Positions 1 through 9,540 of a DNA stretch of 64,000 nucleotides are shown one piece after another; within the stretch, counting starts at the first letter, position 1; each line of letters starts with the position of its first letter. The stretch covers positions 2,470,501-2,534,500 of the forward strand of contig JAUIMM010000017.1 in NCBI GenBank assembly GCA_031769625.1, read 5' to 3'. A program made the translations under genes and the position numbers. Under the pieces are notes generated by a model. That model saw only the letters and a program-made list of their open reading frames with translations. It made no database searches and was not told the DNA's origin. The DNA is from Taudactylus pleione. Taxonomy: Eukaryota; Chordata; Amphibia; Anura; Myobatrachidae.

Positions 1-246
1 GAAGAGTTGATAATTAATTTTGTGAACATCATCTTCTCCACATTTTGTGGAAGCAACCTCCTACGCCTTTCGCTGACAAGGTTCCCAGGCTGCACTAAAC
101 ACTCTTTCGGAGTACACACTGGAGGGGGGGCAACTCAGTTAAAATAGAGCCAGTTTGTACAGGGACCTCCAAATTGCTTCTTTTTCCTGCCAGTACAGGT
201 ACGGACTGTCTGACATGCCTACTTGGATGCTGTCACCGATGTAATC
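1..246 (-). pseudogene. hAT transposase C-terminal dimerisation fragment (copy A, broken)
   Basis: The reverse strand encodes a decayed version of the hAT C-terminal dimerisation region seen intact at 14017-14247 (motif ending PPSSVYSxRVFSAA). Against that copy, a Tyr codon has become TAA (139-141) and one extra base near 87-88 shifts the frame just before the Asn-Leu-Val-Ser-Glu stretch. In autonomous hAT elements this region mediates transposase dimerisation and completes the catalytic core. Here it is non-functional and joins satellite repeats directly at its upstream edge. Confidence 0.85.
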
Positions 247-2030
247 CTTTAACAGACAGACGCACGCTTGTCGCTGCTGCTTTGAGGATGCAAGTGCGGC
301 TACAGCCCACACAATTCACAAAGACAGAAAAAAAAAGAAGAATATTTTTATTGTTTGTGTAGCGCACTTTGAGGGTGTCACCACCCTTTAACAGACAGAC
401 GCACGCTTGTCGCTGCTGCTTTGAGGATGCAAGCGCAGCTACAGCCCACACAATTCACAAAGAGAAAAAAGAAGAATATTTTTATTGTTTGTGTAGCACA
501 CTTTGCGGGTGTCACCACCCTTTAACAGACAGACGCACGCTTGTCGCTGCTGCTTTGAGGATGCAAGTGCGGCTACAGCCCACACAATTCACAAAGACAG
601 AAAAAAGAAGAAGAATATTTTTATTGTTTGTGTAGCACACTTTGAGGGTGTCACCACCCTGTAACAGACAGACGCACGCTTGTCGCTGCTGCTTTGAGGA
701 TGAAAGTGCGGCTACATCGCACACAAGTCACAAACACATTAAAAAAATAGTTTTTTATTTTTTGGAGCACTTTGAGAGTTACACCACCCTTTAACAGACA
801 GACACACGCTTGTCGCTGCTGCTTTGAGGATGCAAGTGCGGCTACAGCCCACACAATTCACAAAGACAGAAAAAAGAACAATATTTTTATTGTTTGTGTA
901 GCACACTTTGAGGGTGTCACCACCCTTTAACAGACAGACGCACGCTTGTCGCTGCTGCTTTGAGGATGCAAGTGCAGCTACAGCCCACACAATTCACAAA
1001 GACCGAAAAAAGAAGAATATTTTTATTGTTTGTGTAGCACACTTTGAGGGTGTCACCACCCTTTAACAGACAGACGCACGCTTGTCGCTGCTGCTTTGAG
1101 GATGCTAGTGCGGCTACAGCCCACACAATTCACAAAGACAGAAAAAAGAAGAAGAATATTTTTATTGTTTGTGTAGCACACTTTGAGGGTGTCACCACCC
1201 TTTAACAGACAGACGCACGCTTGTCGCTGCTGCTTTGAGGATGCAAGTGCAGCTACATCGCACACAAGTCACAAACACATTTAAAAAATAGTTTTTTATT
1301 TTTTGGAGCACTTTGAGAGTTACACCACCCTTTAACAGACAGACGCACGCTTGTCGCTGCTGCTTTGAGGACAGTATCATATGCAGTGACAGTAGACTTG
1401 TCAGAAATTGTTGGCACGTCCTTCAGTCCGGACCAGATGTCCAAACCAGCCCTTGACTTATGACACAGGCTCACGCTTGGCGCTGCTACTATGTTGATGC
1501 ACGTGCGGCTACATCGCACACAAGTCACAAACACATTAAAAAAATAGTTTTTTATTTTTTGGAGCACTTTGAGGGTTACACCACCCTGTAACAGACAGAC
1601 GCACGCTTGTCGCTGCTGCTTTGAGGATGCAAGTGCGGCTACAGCCCACACAATTCACAAAGACAGAAAAAAGAAGAATATTTTTATTGTTTGTGTAGCA
1701 CACTTTGAGGGTGTCACCACCCTTTAACAAACAGACGCACGCTTGTCGCTGCTGCTTTAAGGATGCAGGTGCGGCTACAGCCCACACATTTCACAAAGAC
1801 CGAAAAAAAAAGAACAATATTTTAATTGTTTGTGTAGCACACTTTGAGGGTGTCACCACCCTTTAACAGACAGACGCACGCTTGTCGCTGCTGCTTTAAG
1901 GATGCAGGTGCGGCTACAGCCCACACATTTCACAAAGACCGAAAAAAAAAGAGCAATATTTTAATTGTTTGTGTAGCACACTTTGAGGGTGTCACCACCC
2001 TTTAACCGACAGACGCAGGCTTGTCGCTGC
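247..2030 (-). repeat. Tandem array of about 130-140-bp units inside hAT copy A
   Basis: About 13 units recur, each with AACAGACAGACGCACGCTTG, then CTGCTGCTTTGAGG, CGGCTACAGCCCACACAATT and an A-rich/TTTTATTG tract. A variant unit has a TTTTTTATTTTTTGGAGCAC segment instead. Units are clearly diverged. The array is interrupted at about 1372-1500 by unrelated sequence joined to one unit of the 160-bp type. Short reading frames on either strand arise only because each unit lacks stops in some frames. Confidence 0.93.
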
Positions 2031-2376
2031 TGCTTTGAGGATGCAGGTGGAATCTAGATGGGATTTGGAACCGGGGACACACTACCTCCATCAATTGTCT
2101 AAATCCCACTGCACTAATGTCGGATACCGGACGCACGTCTAACACCAACATAGCAGTCAAGGCCTCAGTTATACGTTTTGCTTCAGGATGACTGCTGTCG
2201 TACTTCATCCTCATCGCTAGGGACTGTTGGAGGGTCAATTGTTTAGTAAAAGTAGTGATGTTCCTACTTCCTCTCTGGGATGATGAACAACTCCCAGCAG
2301 CAGCAATAGCACTAGGAGGAAGTGGTTCTTGATCTTTCCCTATTTTATTTTTATCCGAGAAAGTTTGGTCCTCCAT
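2002..2376 (-). pseudogene. hAT transposase internal fragment (copy A)
   Basis: A 124-codon open segment matches that at 11998-12372 almost residue for residue. The recognisable hAT part is the stretch SHPEAKRITEALTAMLVLDV followed by RPVSDISAVGFRQLMEVVCP and RFQIPSR. In BED-finger (ZBED-like) hAT transposases this lies just after the N-terminal zinc finger and before the catalytic RNase H-like core. No zinc finger precedes it and no DDE core follows it. The last dozen codons are read from the adjoining satellite unit. It is a stranded exon-like island between two arrays. Whether it is still translated is unknown. Confidence 0.82.
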
Positions 2377-2384
2377 TTATGTTA

Positions 2385-3240
2385 TTTTGATATATACGTG
2401 CGGCTAAAGCGCACACAAACACAGAAAATATTTTTTTATTTTTGCTGGAGAGTAGTGCACTTTGTGGGTTATACCACCCTTTAAGAAATGAGCCAGCCGG
2501 CTCTTTACTTATGGGACACAGGCGCACGCTTGGCGCTGCTCCTTTGTTGATGCACGTGCAGCCACAGTGCACACAATTCACAAACACAGAAAATAATTTT
2601 TTTGGGGGTTTGGACTGGAGTGTACTTTGGGGGTTACAGCACCCTTTAACGGTCAAGCCAGCCGTCCCTTTACTTATGACACAGGTGCACGCTTTGCACT
2701 ACTTTGTTGATGCACGTGCGGCTACTGCGCACACAATTCACAAACACAGAAAATAATTTTTTTTTGGGTTTGGACTGGAGTGTACTTTGGGGGTTACAGC
2801 ACCCTTTAACGGTCAAGCCAGCCGGCCCTTTACTTATGACACAGGCGCACGCTTGGCACTACTTTGTTGATGCACGTGCGGCTACTGCGCACACAATTCA
2901 CAAACACAGAAAATAATTTTTTTTTTTGGTTTGGACTGGAGTGTACTTTGGGGGTTACAGCACCCTTTGACGGTCAAGCCAGCCGGCCCTTTACTTAAGA
3001 CACAGGCGCACGCTTGGCACTATTTTGTTGATGCACGTGCGGCTACTGCGCACACAATTCACAAACACAGAAAATATATATTTTTTTTGTTTGGACTGGA
3101 GTGTACTTTGGGGGTTACAGCACCCTTTAACGGTCAAGCCAGCCGGCCCCTTACTTATGACACAGGCGCACGCTTGGCACTACTTTGTTGATGCACGTGC
3201 GGCTACTGCGCACACAATTCACAAACACACAAAAAATATT
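2385..3240 (-). repeat. Tandem array of about 160-bp units inside hAT copy A
   Basis: Five to six units contain GATGCACGTGCGGCTACTGC, ACACAATTCACAAACACAG, GGACTGGAGTGTACTTTG and AAGCCAGCCGGCCC. The unit nearest the transposase remnant is a diverged form (GAGCCAGCCGGCTC). These are the same units as the larger array at 9541-11945, reverse complemented. Each unit holds one CACGTG. Confidence 0.93.
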
Positions 3241-3611
3241 TTTTTTTAGCACTTGGGGGGAGCACCCCTGATGGACAGAGCACCCCCTGGACAACACTAC
3301 AGCACCCCTTTAGGACTGGGACACTGCACAGGACTTTGGAGTGGACACAGCCCCTATGGAGAACTGACTGCACAACACAGTCCAGCCAGCCCCTATGGAC
3401 TTTGAAGTAGTTGACACAGCCCCTATTAACAACAGCAGCACAGCACAACACAGCCAGCCCCTATGGACTTTGAAGTAGTGGACAACAGCAGCACAGCGCA
3501 GCACAGCACAGCACAACACTACTCTGCACTACACAGCCCAGCCAGCCCTAACTCCCACCCTCCCTCTTCACTGTCCACAGCCGAGTGAGAAAATGGCGCC
3601 GACGCGGGTAC

Positions 3612-3619
3612 CTTATATA
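3612..3619 (-). promoter_or_regulatory. Candidate TATA box of hAT copy A
   Basis: CTTATATA on the plus strand reads TATATAAG on the element's own strand, about 160 bp inside its 5' terminus. The same box occurs at the same place in copy B (9183-9190). It is plausibly the transposase promoter, judged from position only. Confidence 0.5.
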
Positions 3620-3741
3620 GGTTCCAAATCCTGCGAGACTCGGAAAGCGGGATGATAACGTTTTGCCTCGATTTCAGATCCGAGTCAGGTGGGAAAAGTC
3701 GAGCCTGATTCGGATCTGACTCGGATCGAGGGGGCTCGGGG

Positions 3742-3768
3742 GGGTTCGGATTTCAGAAATCCGAACCC
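3742..3768. repeat. Subterminal perfect palindrome of hAT copy A
   Basis: Two 12-base arms (GGGTTCGGATTT and its complement) flank a 3-base loop, 11 bases from the element terminus. The same palindrome occurs in copy B. Subterminal motifs of hAT elements commonly bind transposase; that role here is inferred. Confidence 0.85.
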
Positions 3769-3842
3769 GCTCACCCCTAGTCTGAAGAAGTAATGCATCT
3801 CAGTACACATCAGTCGTAAGTGAATGAGGTGTTTTTAGTTTA

Positions 3843-4020
3843 CAGCAAAGGTTCCCAAACTTGGTCCTCAAGGCAACCTAACAGTCCAGGTTTTAAGGAT
3901 ATCCATGCTTGACTTGATTAGTACCTCAATCAATTTGATTTAACCACCTATGCTTAACCATGGATATCTCTAAAACCTGAACTGTTGGCGTGCCTTGAGG
4001 ACCGTGTATGGGAACCTCTG
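3843..4020. mobile_element. Small MITE with inverted ends (hAT-like)
   Basis: The left end CAGCAAAGGTTCCCAAAC.. GGTCCTCAAGGC is mirrored at the right end by GCCTTGAGGACC.. GGGAACCTCTG. The inner parts also pair (CAGGTTTTAAGGATATCCAT with ATGGATATCTCTAAAACCTG), so the whole element folds back. No coding capacity. I could not find a clean TSD. Confidence 0.75.
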
Positions 4021-4438
4021 TTCATAAACATATATGAGAAATGTTTCCATACTTGCAAATACTGTATTATGAAATCATTAAAATCCCATAAGATTTACAG
4101 ATTGGACGTTAGTGGAGAGCATGGCAATTATTTTTGCTTTACTCATTTAATGAGCTGTCAGAATAGTCTCCTACTGTGTTCTGCAGTGTAAGTTCACATT
4201 AACAGTTTCCTGCATTAAACACAATTTGTTCTAGGGATGCAATACGTATATTTGTGAAATCGGTCCTGATGTTGATTTGGACATATGTCCATTTTGTGTA
4301 TAGTAAAATCCTTAAAATTGTCTTGCACATGCCAACAAAAAGAACACACACATGTGTATACATACAGATTTACTTGCATCTGGCATTGTACCTGTTTACT
4401 TCTGAGGTGGGAGAGGAGGGGAAAGGGAAAGTCTAAAA

Positions 4439-4510
4439 CCCCTTTTACACCAGAGCTAAAACTCGGGTTATTGCAGGGTTAACCCTGGTAGCTATTTGGT
4501 GTAAAAGGGG
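4439..4510. repeat. Inverted repeat with 14-bp arms
   Basis: CCCCTTTTACACCA (4439-4452) pairs perfectly with TGGTGTAAAAGGGG (4497-4510). This is probably the end of a MITE that extends into the GC-rich inverted segments up to about 4700; the other limit is unclear. Confidence 0.6.
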
Positions 4511-4998
4511 ACAGGGTTGGATTTCCGGGTCCAGTGATTGACCCGGAAATTGGCCGACTTCAGTGGCACTTGGAGATGAGGTCATCTCCAAGCGTCCACT
4601 TCCATGCCGAAAGATCCGGGTCACTGCAGACCCGGCTACGGTGTGAACAGCGTCAACTCGGGAATATCCCGGGTTGGCGCTGGCTAAATTCCAGGTCTGA
4701 TCCGGTTTGGAACTCTGTTTTTTTACGTATAAAAGCGGTATGATGGGCCAAGTACACTAAAAGCAAGATTTTGTGATTGTGAGCAGATAGAGAATCACAC
4801 TGAGACACATATAGGCCTTTCATTAGCTGTATTAACTGCATGTGTCTGCAATAGTAATATAATAGAATTTTATTAGTGCTGCATGTTCTTCTCAGTATCA
4901 CAAATTAAATAATTAGCACCACCTCTGGATCTTTTAACATGTATCAGCAGTAATAAATACACCTGTCTCCAACTAGGAGATCTGGGAAACATGCACTG

Positions 4999-5185
4999 TT
5001 AAGGCCCCCATACATCTGCAACGGATCGTGGCGATGTAGCAATCCTGCAACCCGGCAATGCAGGATCGCTGAAATCCGACATGTTGGATTTCACAGATAT
5101 GCCGATCACGATACGCTGGTGGATCAGTGTTTCCGATCCTATCGCTACGTTGTGACGATCCATCGCGGGTGTATGGGGACCTTTA
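4999..5185. mobile_element. MITE with TTAA-like ends
   Basis: TTAAGGCCCCCATACA at the left is mirrored by TGTATGGGGACCTTTA at the right. The interior carries GATCGTG/CGATC inverted motifs. TTAA termini suggest piggyBac- or Kolobok-type mobilisation; the class is inferred from the ends only. Confidence 0.65.
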
Positions 5186-5187
5186 GG

Positions 5188-5526
5188 CAGAGTCGGACTG
5201 GCCCACAGGAGTACAGGGGAAATCCATGGTGGGCCACCCCAACCTTTAGGGGTTTGGTTCCAGACTGTACATATGTTACATTATGCTGCATTTCCAGGAT
5301 TATTGTGTATTCACTACAGTGCATTGTGTTAACAATCTGGTACATTATGCGTGCATAATTTACTATATATATTTATAAAGGGGCCCAGACCTAGTAATCT
5401 CTAATGGTTAGCCAAGCCTCTGTGGTGGCTGGTCACAACCCTTCTGGAGATTGGTCACACCCCTTGAGCATGGGCCCCTACCACTGCATTCCCCCAGTGT
5501 GCCCTTCACGCCCCAGTCCGACACTG
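5188..5526. mobile_element. Non-autonomous hAT-like element
   Basis: CAGAGTCGGACTGGCC at the left is mirrored by CCCCAGTCCGACACTG at the right. Flanks CCTTTAGG and CTGTTAGG match at 6 of 8 positions, as for a decayed 8-bp TSD. No coding capacity. Confidence 0.65.
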
Positions 5527-6369
5527 CTGTTAGGGGTGCACTGCTAGAGACCATCATTAGGGTTAATTATTAATACTGTATAACAATACACTATCCAGCG
5601 CATAAGGAGACCAATATGACAGTACATATATGTCCAAGGAAGTGCTAGTATCTTCTGCTGCTCCCCCAGACTCCCATTATTGCTCCAGTGCTCTGGAATT
5701 GTGCCCACATCTGAAATAAAAACATTCAGCTCAGGCAGGATGGCCCTACTGCCACATCTAATGGCTTGCTGTGATCACTGGTCCTGTATATGCTGTAATA
5801 ATGACACACAATACACTTTGTATGGTGCATATTAAAACTGGATAAATGCTAATTATGCCCTCTGCATGGACTAGCCACACTCACTCTAATATTAAGCATT
5901 TGGAAACCCCCCTCTAGAAATCCTATGTTTGCTACTAAGCTAGCCATTTCTGGCTGGATGATTGTGATAGGTGCTTTCCTTATTGATTAGCATAAATTTT
6001 AAGATTTGTGAGTATATTGTAAGATTACTTTTTTGTTACTTTCATTCTTTTGCAATAAGGGATATTAAATATTATATCTGCTATATTTTATAGGAGTATT
6101 ACTGTTTTTTTTATTATTATTCATACCAAATAGTGAAATGCCTTTTCACTATTGAGTCAAATAAAAAAAAATTGTTTTGTGCATATTAGTTGATAGGTTA
6201 TAAGTGTATCTGGGTGTAGTTATGCCTGGCGTACAGGGCCGCAGAGACCTGTGCCGTTCCCTGGTACTTTTTGAGGGTGTGGCCTAATGTAAGGGGGCGT
6301 GGGCATGCCTCTCTACAAAAATAAAGATAGAAAAAATAGGCACAATGAACTCCACAGAGGGCCGCCATG
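5527..6369. other. Unassigned intronic sequence
   Basis: AT-rich sequence with homopolymer runs near 6090-6175. I see no exon, RNA gene or transposon end. Confidence 0.5.
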
Positions 6370-7060
6370 CAGTGGCGTAACTAGGGAATTTGGAGCCAAG
6401 GGCAAGATGAAAAATGGAGCCCCCACTATGTGCACAGGTGAAGGTGAGCTGCAAAAAGTGGGCGTGACCACATGCCACAAGGAACGTGGTCATTGAAAAA
6501 TAGGGGCATGTCAAAATGACACACCACCATTTCTCGTCACTCTGAGAACATTCCTTTATATTCCATATGCACCTTAATGCTCCCAGTAGTAGTGCCCCTC
6601 TTGCAATGCCTACTGTAGTAGTGCCCATTATGCAATGTCCTCAGCAGCAGTGCACCTTATGCAGTGCCCCATGTAGTAGTGTGCCTTCTACAGTGCCCCC
6701 AGTAGTGGTCCCCCCTATGCAGTGCCCCCAGTAGTGCCCCTTATTATATAGTGCTCCCAGTAGAGCCCCTTATACAGGGCTCACAGTAGTGGTCCCCTCT
6801 ATGCAGTGCCCCATATACAGTGCCCCCAGTAGTGGTTCCCCTTATACAGTGCCCCCAGTAGTGCCCCTAATACATTGCCTCTTATACAGTGCCCCAAGTA
6901 GTGGTCCCCACTATGCAGTGCCCCTTATGTAGTGCCCCTTATACAGTGCCCCCAGTAGTGCCCCCCTGTGCAGTGCCCCTTATACAGTGCCCCCAGTAGT
7001 GATCCCCATTATGCACTGCCCTTAGTAGCGGTCCCTCCTACGCAGTGCCCCCATACACAA
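6370..7060. mobile_element. Relic of a hAT-like element with internal minisatellite
   Basis: It begins CAGTGGCGTAACTAGG, the same end as the elements at 31065 and 33068. The part at 6490-6575 resembles 33204-33285. From about 6590 it is a degenerate tandem repeat of CAGTGCCCCCAGTAGT/CCCCTTATA motifs. No matching right terminus is visible, so it is probably truncated. Confidence 0.65.
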
Positions 7061-8626
7061 ACCATATATTTTTTTTTTTTATATATATCACCAAACTCTA
7101 ACTTGCCTCTAGGTGACTGGGTTGAACTTATGCTACTAACCTGACACATATGCTACACATGCAGAGCTGAATGCATCTTGCATTGGACTGCATTCTTAAC
7201 TGCTCTATTTTTATGTACAGTACATCTTTTTACAGCTTCATTTTTGGATGCCCCATTCTGTACAATTTTAATACATGTTATGTGTCAAACTCTAGTAAGC
7301 TGCTTAAGGTGAAGTACTGTGGAATAGTAGTGGCCAGTGTGTAGCCTGCCAATACTGTTCTGTAATTCTCATCATCAGGCAGCTGTCTTCCCTATCTGCA
7401 CTGAGAGGTTGACTTTGAAGATTCTTGGTGACTTTGTTGCCGATAAATCTAGGGAGAGTGTCCCTTACTTGGACCTTCTATGAGATCAGGTAGTTACAGT
7501 AGATACATTCCCAGGTTTATTGTTCCCCCTCACAAAATATCCTCTCATTCTGTCACAATTTCTACTGACATTTTATTGTTAGAACTATGTTTTCAGCCTC
7601 TGCTGCAATAAAAAATCCGAGCAGAAACTAGATGTCTTATCCCTTATAAATCAGGCAAGTCCCAGTGTAATTTAGAAGGAGTGCCTTATCACTGAGGCGA
7701 AGGAGATGAGGTGAACGGGACCCAAAGGAGTTTTATTTATGTAGCTCTGTGTATTTTGTGTAAAATGTCTTTGGTAATAAAAGGCAATCATATTTTTTTC
7801 TGCTGTCGAGTAACAGAAAATGGAAAAGGAAATTAGGAAATCTCAGTAGGAAAATGTGTTTCAGGACTGAACTAGTCCATCTAGGTTGTGCTTGAATGGA
7901 ATATATACACAATTTACAAGAATGGCTTACATGCACTTTATTGTCCTAGAGATGAGAAGGCTGCTGCTGGGCCCACGCAGGTCTTCCAAAGGTGACAGGC
8001 CGCTCCTAGCGTTGGGATTACAGTCAACTAGCACTGCTAGAATTGGTAATAGTGGGTTAATAGGGTTCTCATAGTTTGAAAACATTTTCCAGAGACACTT
8101 CAATGCTGACAGGTTCTGTGTTGTGCTGTTCAAGCAGAAATCTCCCTTTATAACATAACATGTTTACCTACAGTAAAATAGCTGTAATCTCAGATTTTGC
8201 ATGATACAAAACCCATGATAAATTTGACATACTAGCTGGTCAGCTCTAAAAATAAAGACATTTCCAGGGACAACATTTCCAGAGTCTAAAGAACCTGGGA
8301 TTGTCACTGGAAATCATCACTGGTAAATTAGGATGCTTGGCGAGTGTGAACTTTTCCATAACCCACTGAGACATTTATATAATGGCCTGCACGCTGCTCA
8401 GATCTCTGCTTCCATGCTACAATTATATGCTGTCTTGCAGATCTGTGCTGCTATATACCTCTCTAATATGCAGAGTCTCAGTATAATGGCTATAAACTAA
8501 TAGCACATTACAGTCTATTAGAGAATCAGGAGAACTGAGTGGAAATGTTAGTCCACAAGCCCATCGGAATGTTTCCAGACAGCTGAGCACAAAGCAGAAC
8601 AGTGCTAGACTCTAGGGTCATTTAAC

Positions 8627-8628
<2 letters not shown>
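7061..8628. other. Unassigned intronic sequence
   Basis: A T-rich run (7069-7088) is followed by sequence with no recognisable transposon end or exon. Short open frames here lack splice signals and similarity to anything I know. Confidence 0.45.

Positions 8629-8670
<42 letters not shown>
8629..8670. repeat. (TA)n microsatellite
   Basis: About 21 uninterrupted AT dinucleotides. Confidence 0.97.
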
Positions 8671-8673
<3 letters not shown>

Positions 8674-9014
8674 GCTAAAGAAAGCCTTAAGAGAAATGAG
8701 TGACAAATGTTCTTGTTCCCTTTTTTTTGCACAGAAACATTTTGTTACAACTTTACCATAAGAAATATAATATAATCTACGAGTACATAGAAACAAACTA
8801 CAAAAAAGTACAGAAAACTTATAAAGGCTATAAGCAACGTGTACATGAACATGATGTTATGTATTCAGTCATTAAGTTTATTTTTCTAAAAAATGTTTCA
8901 AAAGGACAGTTAGGTACTTCGGGAGATGCATCCTGCAATATCCTCTTGGCTGTACAAATTATATCTAGATTTAATTCAAAAGGACCACATTTTATAGATT
9001 TCTATAGAATATCT

Positions 9015-9022
9015 GTTATAAG
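9015..9022. repeat. Target-site duplication (left) of hAT copy B
   Basis: GTTATAAG, identical to 15041-15048. Confidence 0.95.
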
Positions 9023-9033
9023 TAGGGGTGAGC

Positions 9034-9060
9034 GGGTTCGGATTTCTGAAATCCGAACCC
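9034..9060. repeat. Subterminal perfect palindrome of hAT copy B
   Basis: Two 12-base arms flank a 3-base loop, 11 bases inside the terminus. It matches the copy A palindrome except in the loop (CTG, against CAG on the plus strand of copy A). Confidence 0.88.
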
Positions 9061-9182
9061 CCCCGAGCCCCCCCGATCCGAGTCCGATCCGAATCAGGCT
9101 CGACTTTTCCCGCCTGACTCGGATCTGAAATCGAGGCAAAACGTCATCATCCCGCCTTCCGAGTCTCGCGGGTTTTGGATCC

Positions 9183-9190
9183 TATATAAG
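9183..9190 (+). promoter_or_regulatory. Candidate TATA box of hAT copy B
   Basis: TATATAAG lies about 160 bp inside the 5' end and is conserved in copy A. A start site near 9213-9220 would be expected. Any transcript would run through both repeat arrays. Confidence 0.5.
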
Positions 9191-9249
9191 GTACCCACGT
9201 CGGCGCCATTTTCTCACTCGGCTGTGGACAGTGAAGAGGGAGGGTGGGA

Positions 9250-9535
9250 GTTAGGGCTGTGTAGTGTAGTGTAGTGTAGTGCTGCTGTTGTCCACTACTT
9301 CAAAGTCCATAGGGGCTGGCTGTGTTGTGCTGTGCTGCTGTTGTTAATAGGGGCTGTGTCCACTACTTCAAAGTCCATAGGGGCTGGCTGGACTGTGTTG
9401 TGCAGTCAGTTCTCCATAGGGGCTGTGTCCACTCCAAAGTCCTGTGCAGTGTCCCAGTCCTAAAGGAGTGCTGCAGTGTTGTCCAGGGGGTGCTCTGTCC
9501 ATCAGGGGTGCTCCCCCCAAGTGCTAAAAAAATAA
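9250..9535 (+). repeat. Short repeats with GTCCATAGGGGCTG core
   Basis: GTAGTGTAGTGTAGTG is followed by repeated blocks of ACTTCAAAGTCCATAGGGGC and TGTGTTGTGC. The same blocks occur in copy A at about 3295-3535, with an altered number and order. Confidence 0.8.
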
Positions 9536-9540
9536 TATAT

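Larger units (their letters stand above)
1..3779 (-). mobile_element. hAT DNA transposon, copy A (reverse orientation, cut by window start)
   Basis: The 5' terminus lies at 3779: the plus strand ends in CTCACCCCTA, the reverse complement of the TAGGGGTGAG start of copy B at 9023. The element runs leftward through a subterminal palindrome (3742-3768), a TATA box, short repeats, an array of about 160-bp units, a transposase remnant, an array of about 137-bp units and a transposase C-terminal remnant, in the same order as copy B. The 3' terminus lies outside the window, so its TSD cannot be checked; the expected inner partner would be GTCTGAAG at 3780-3787. Coding remnants are broken, so it cannot make a full transposase. 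Confidence 0.88.
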
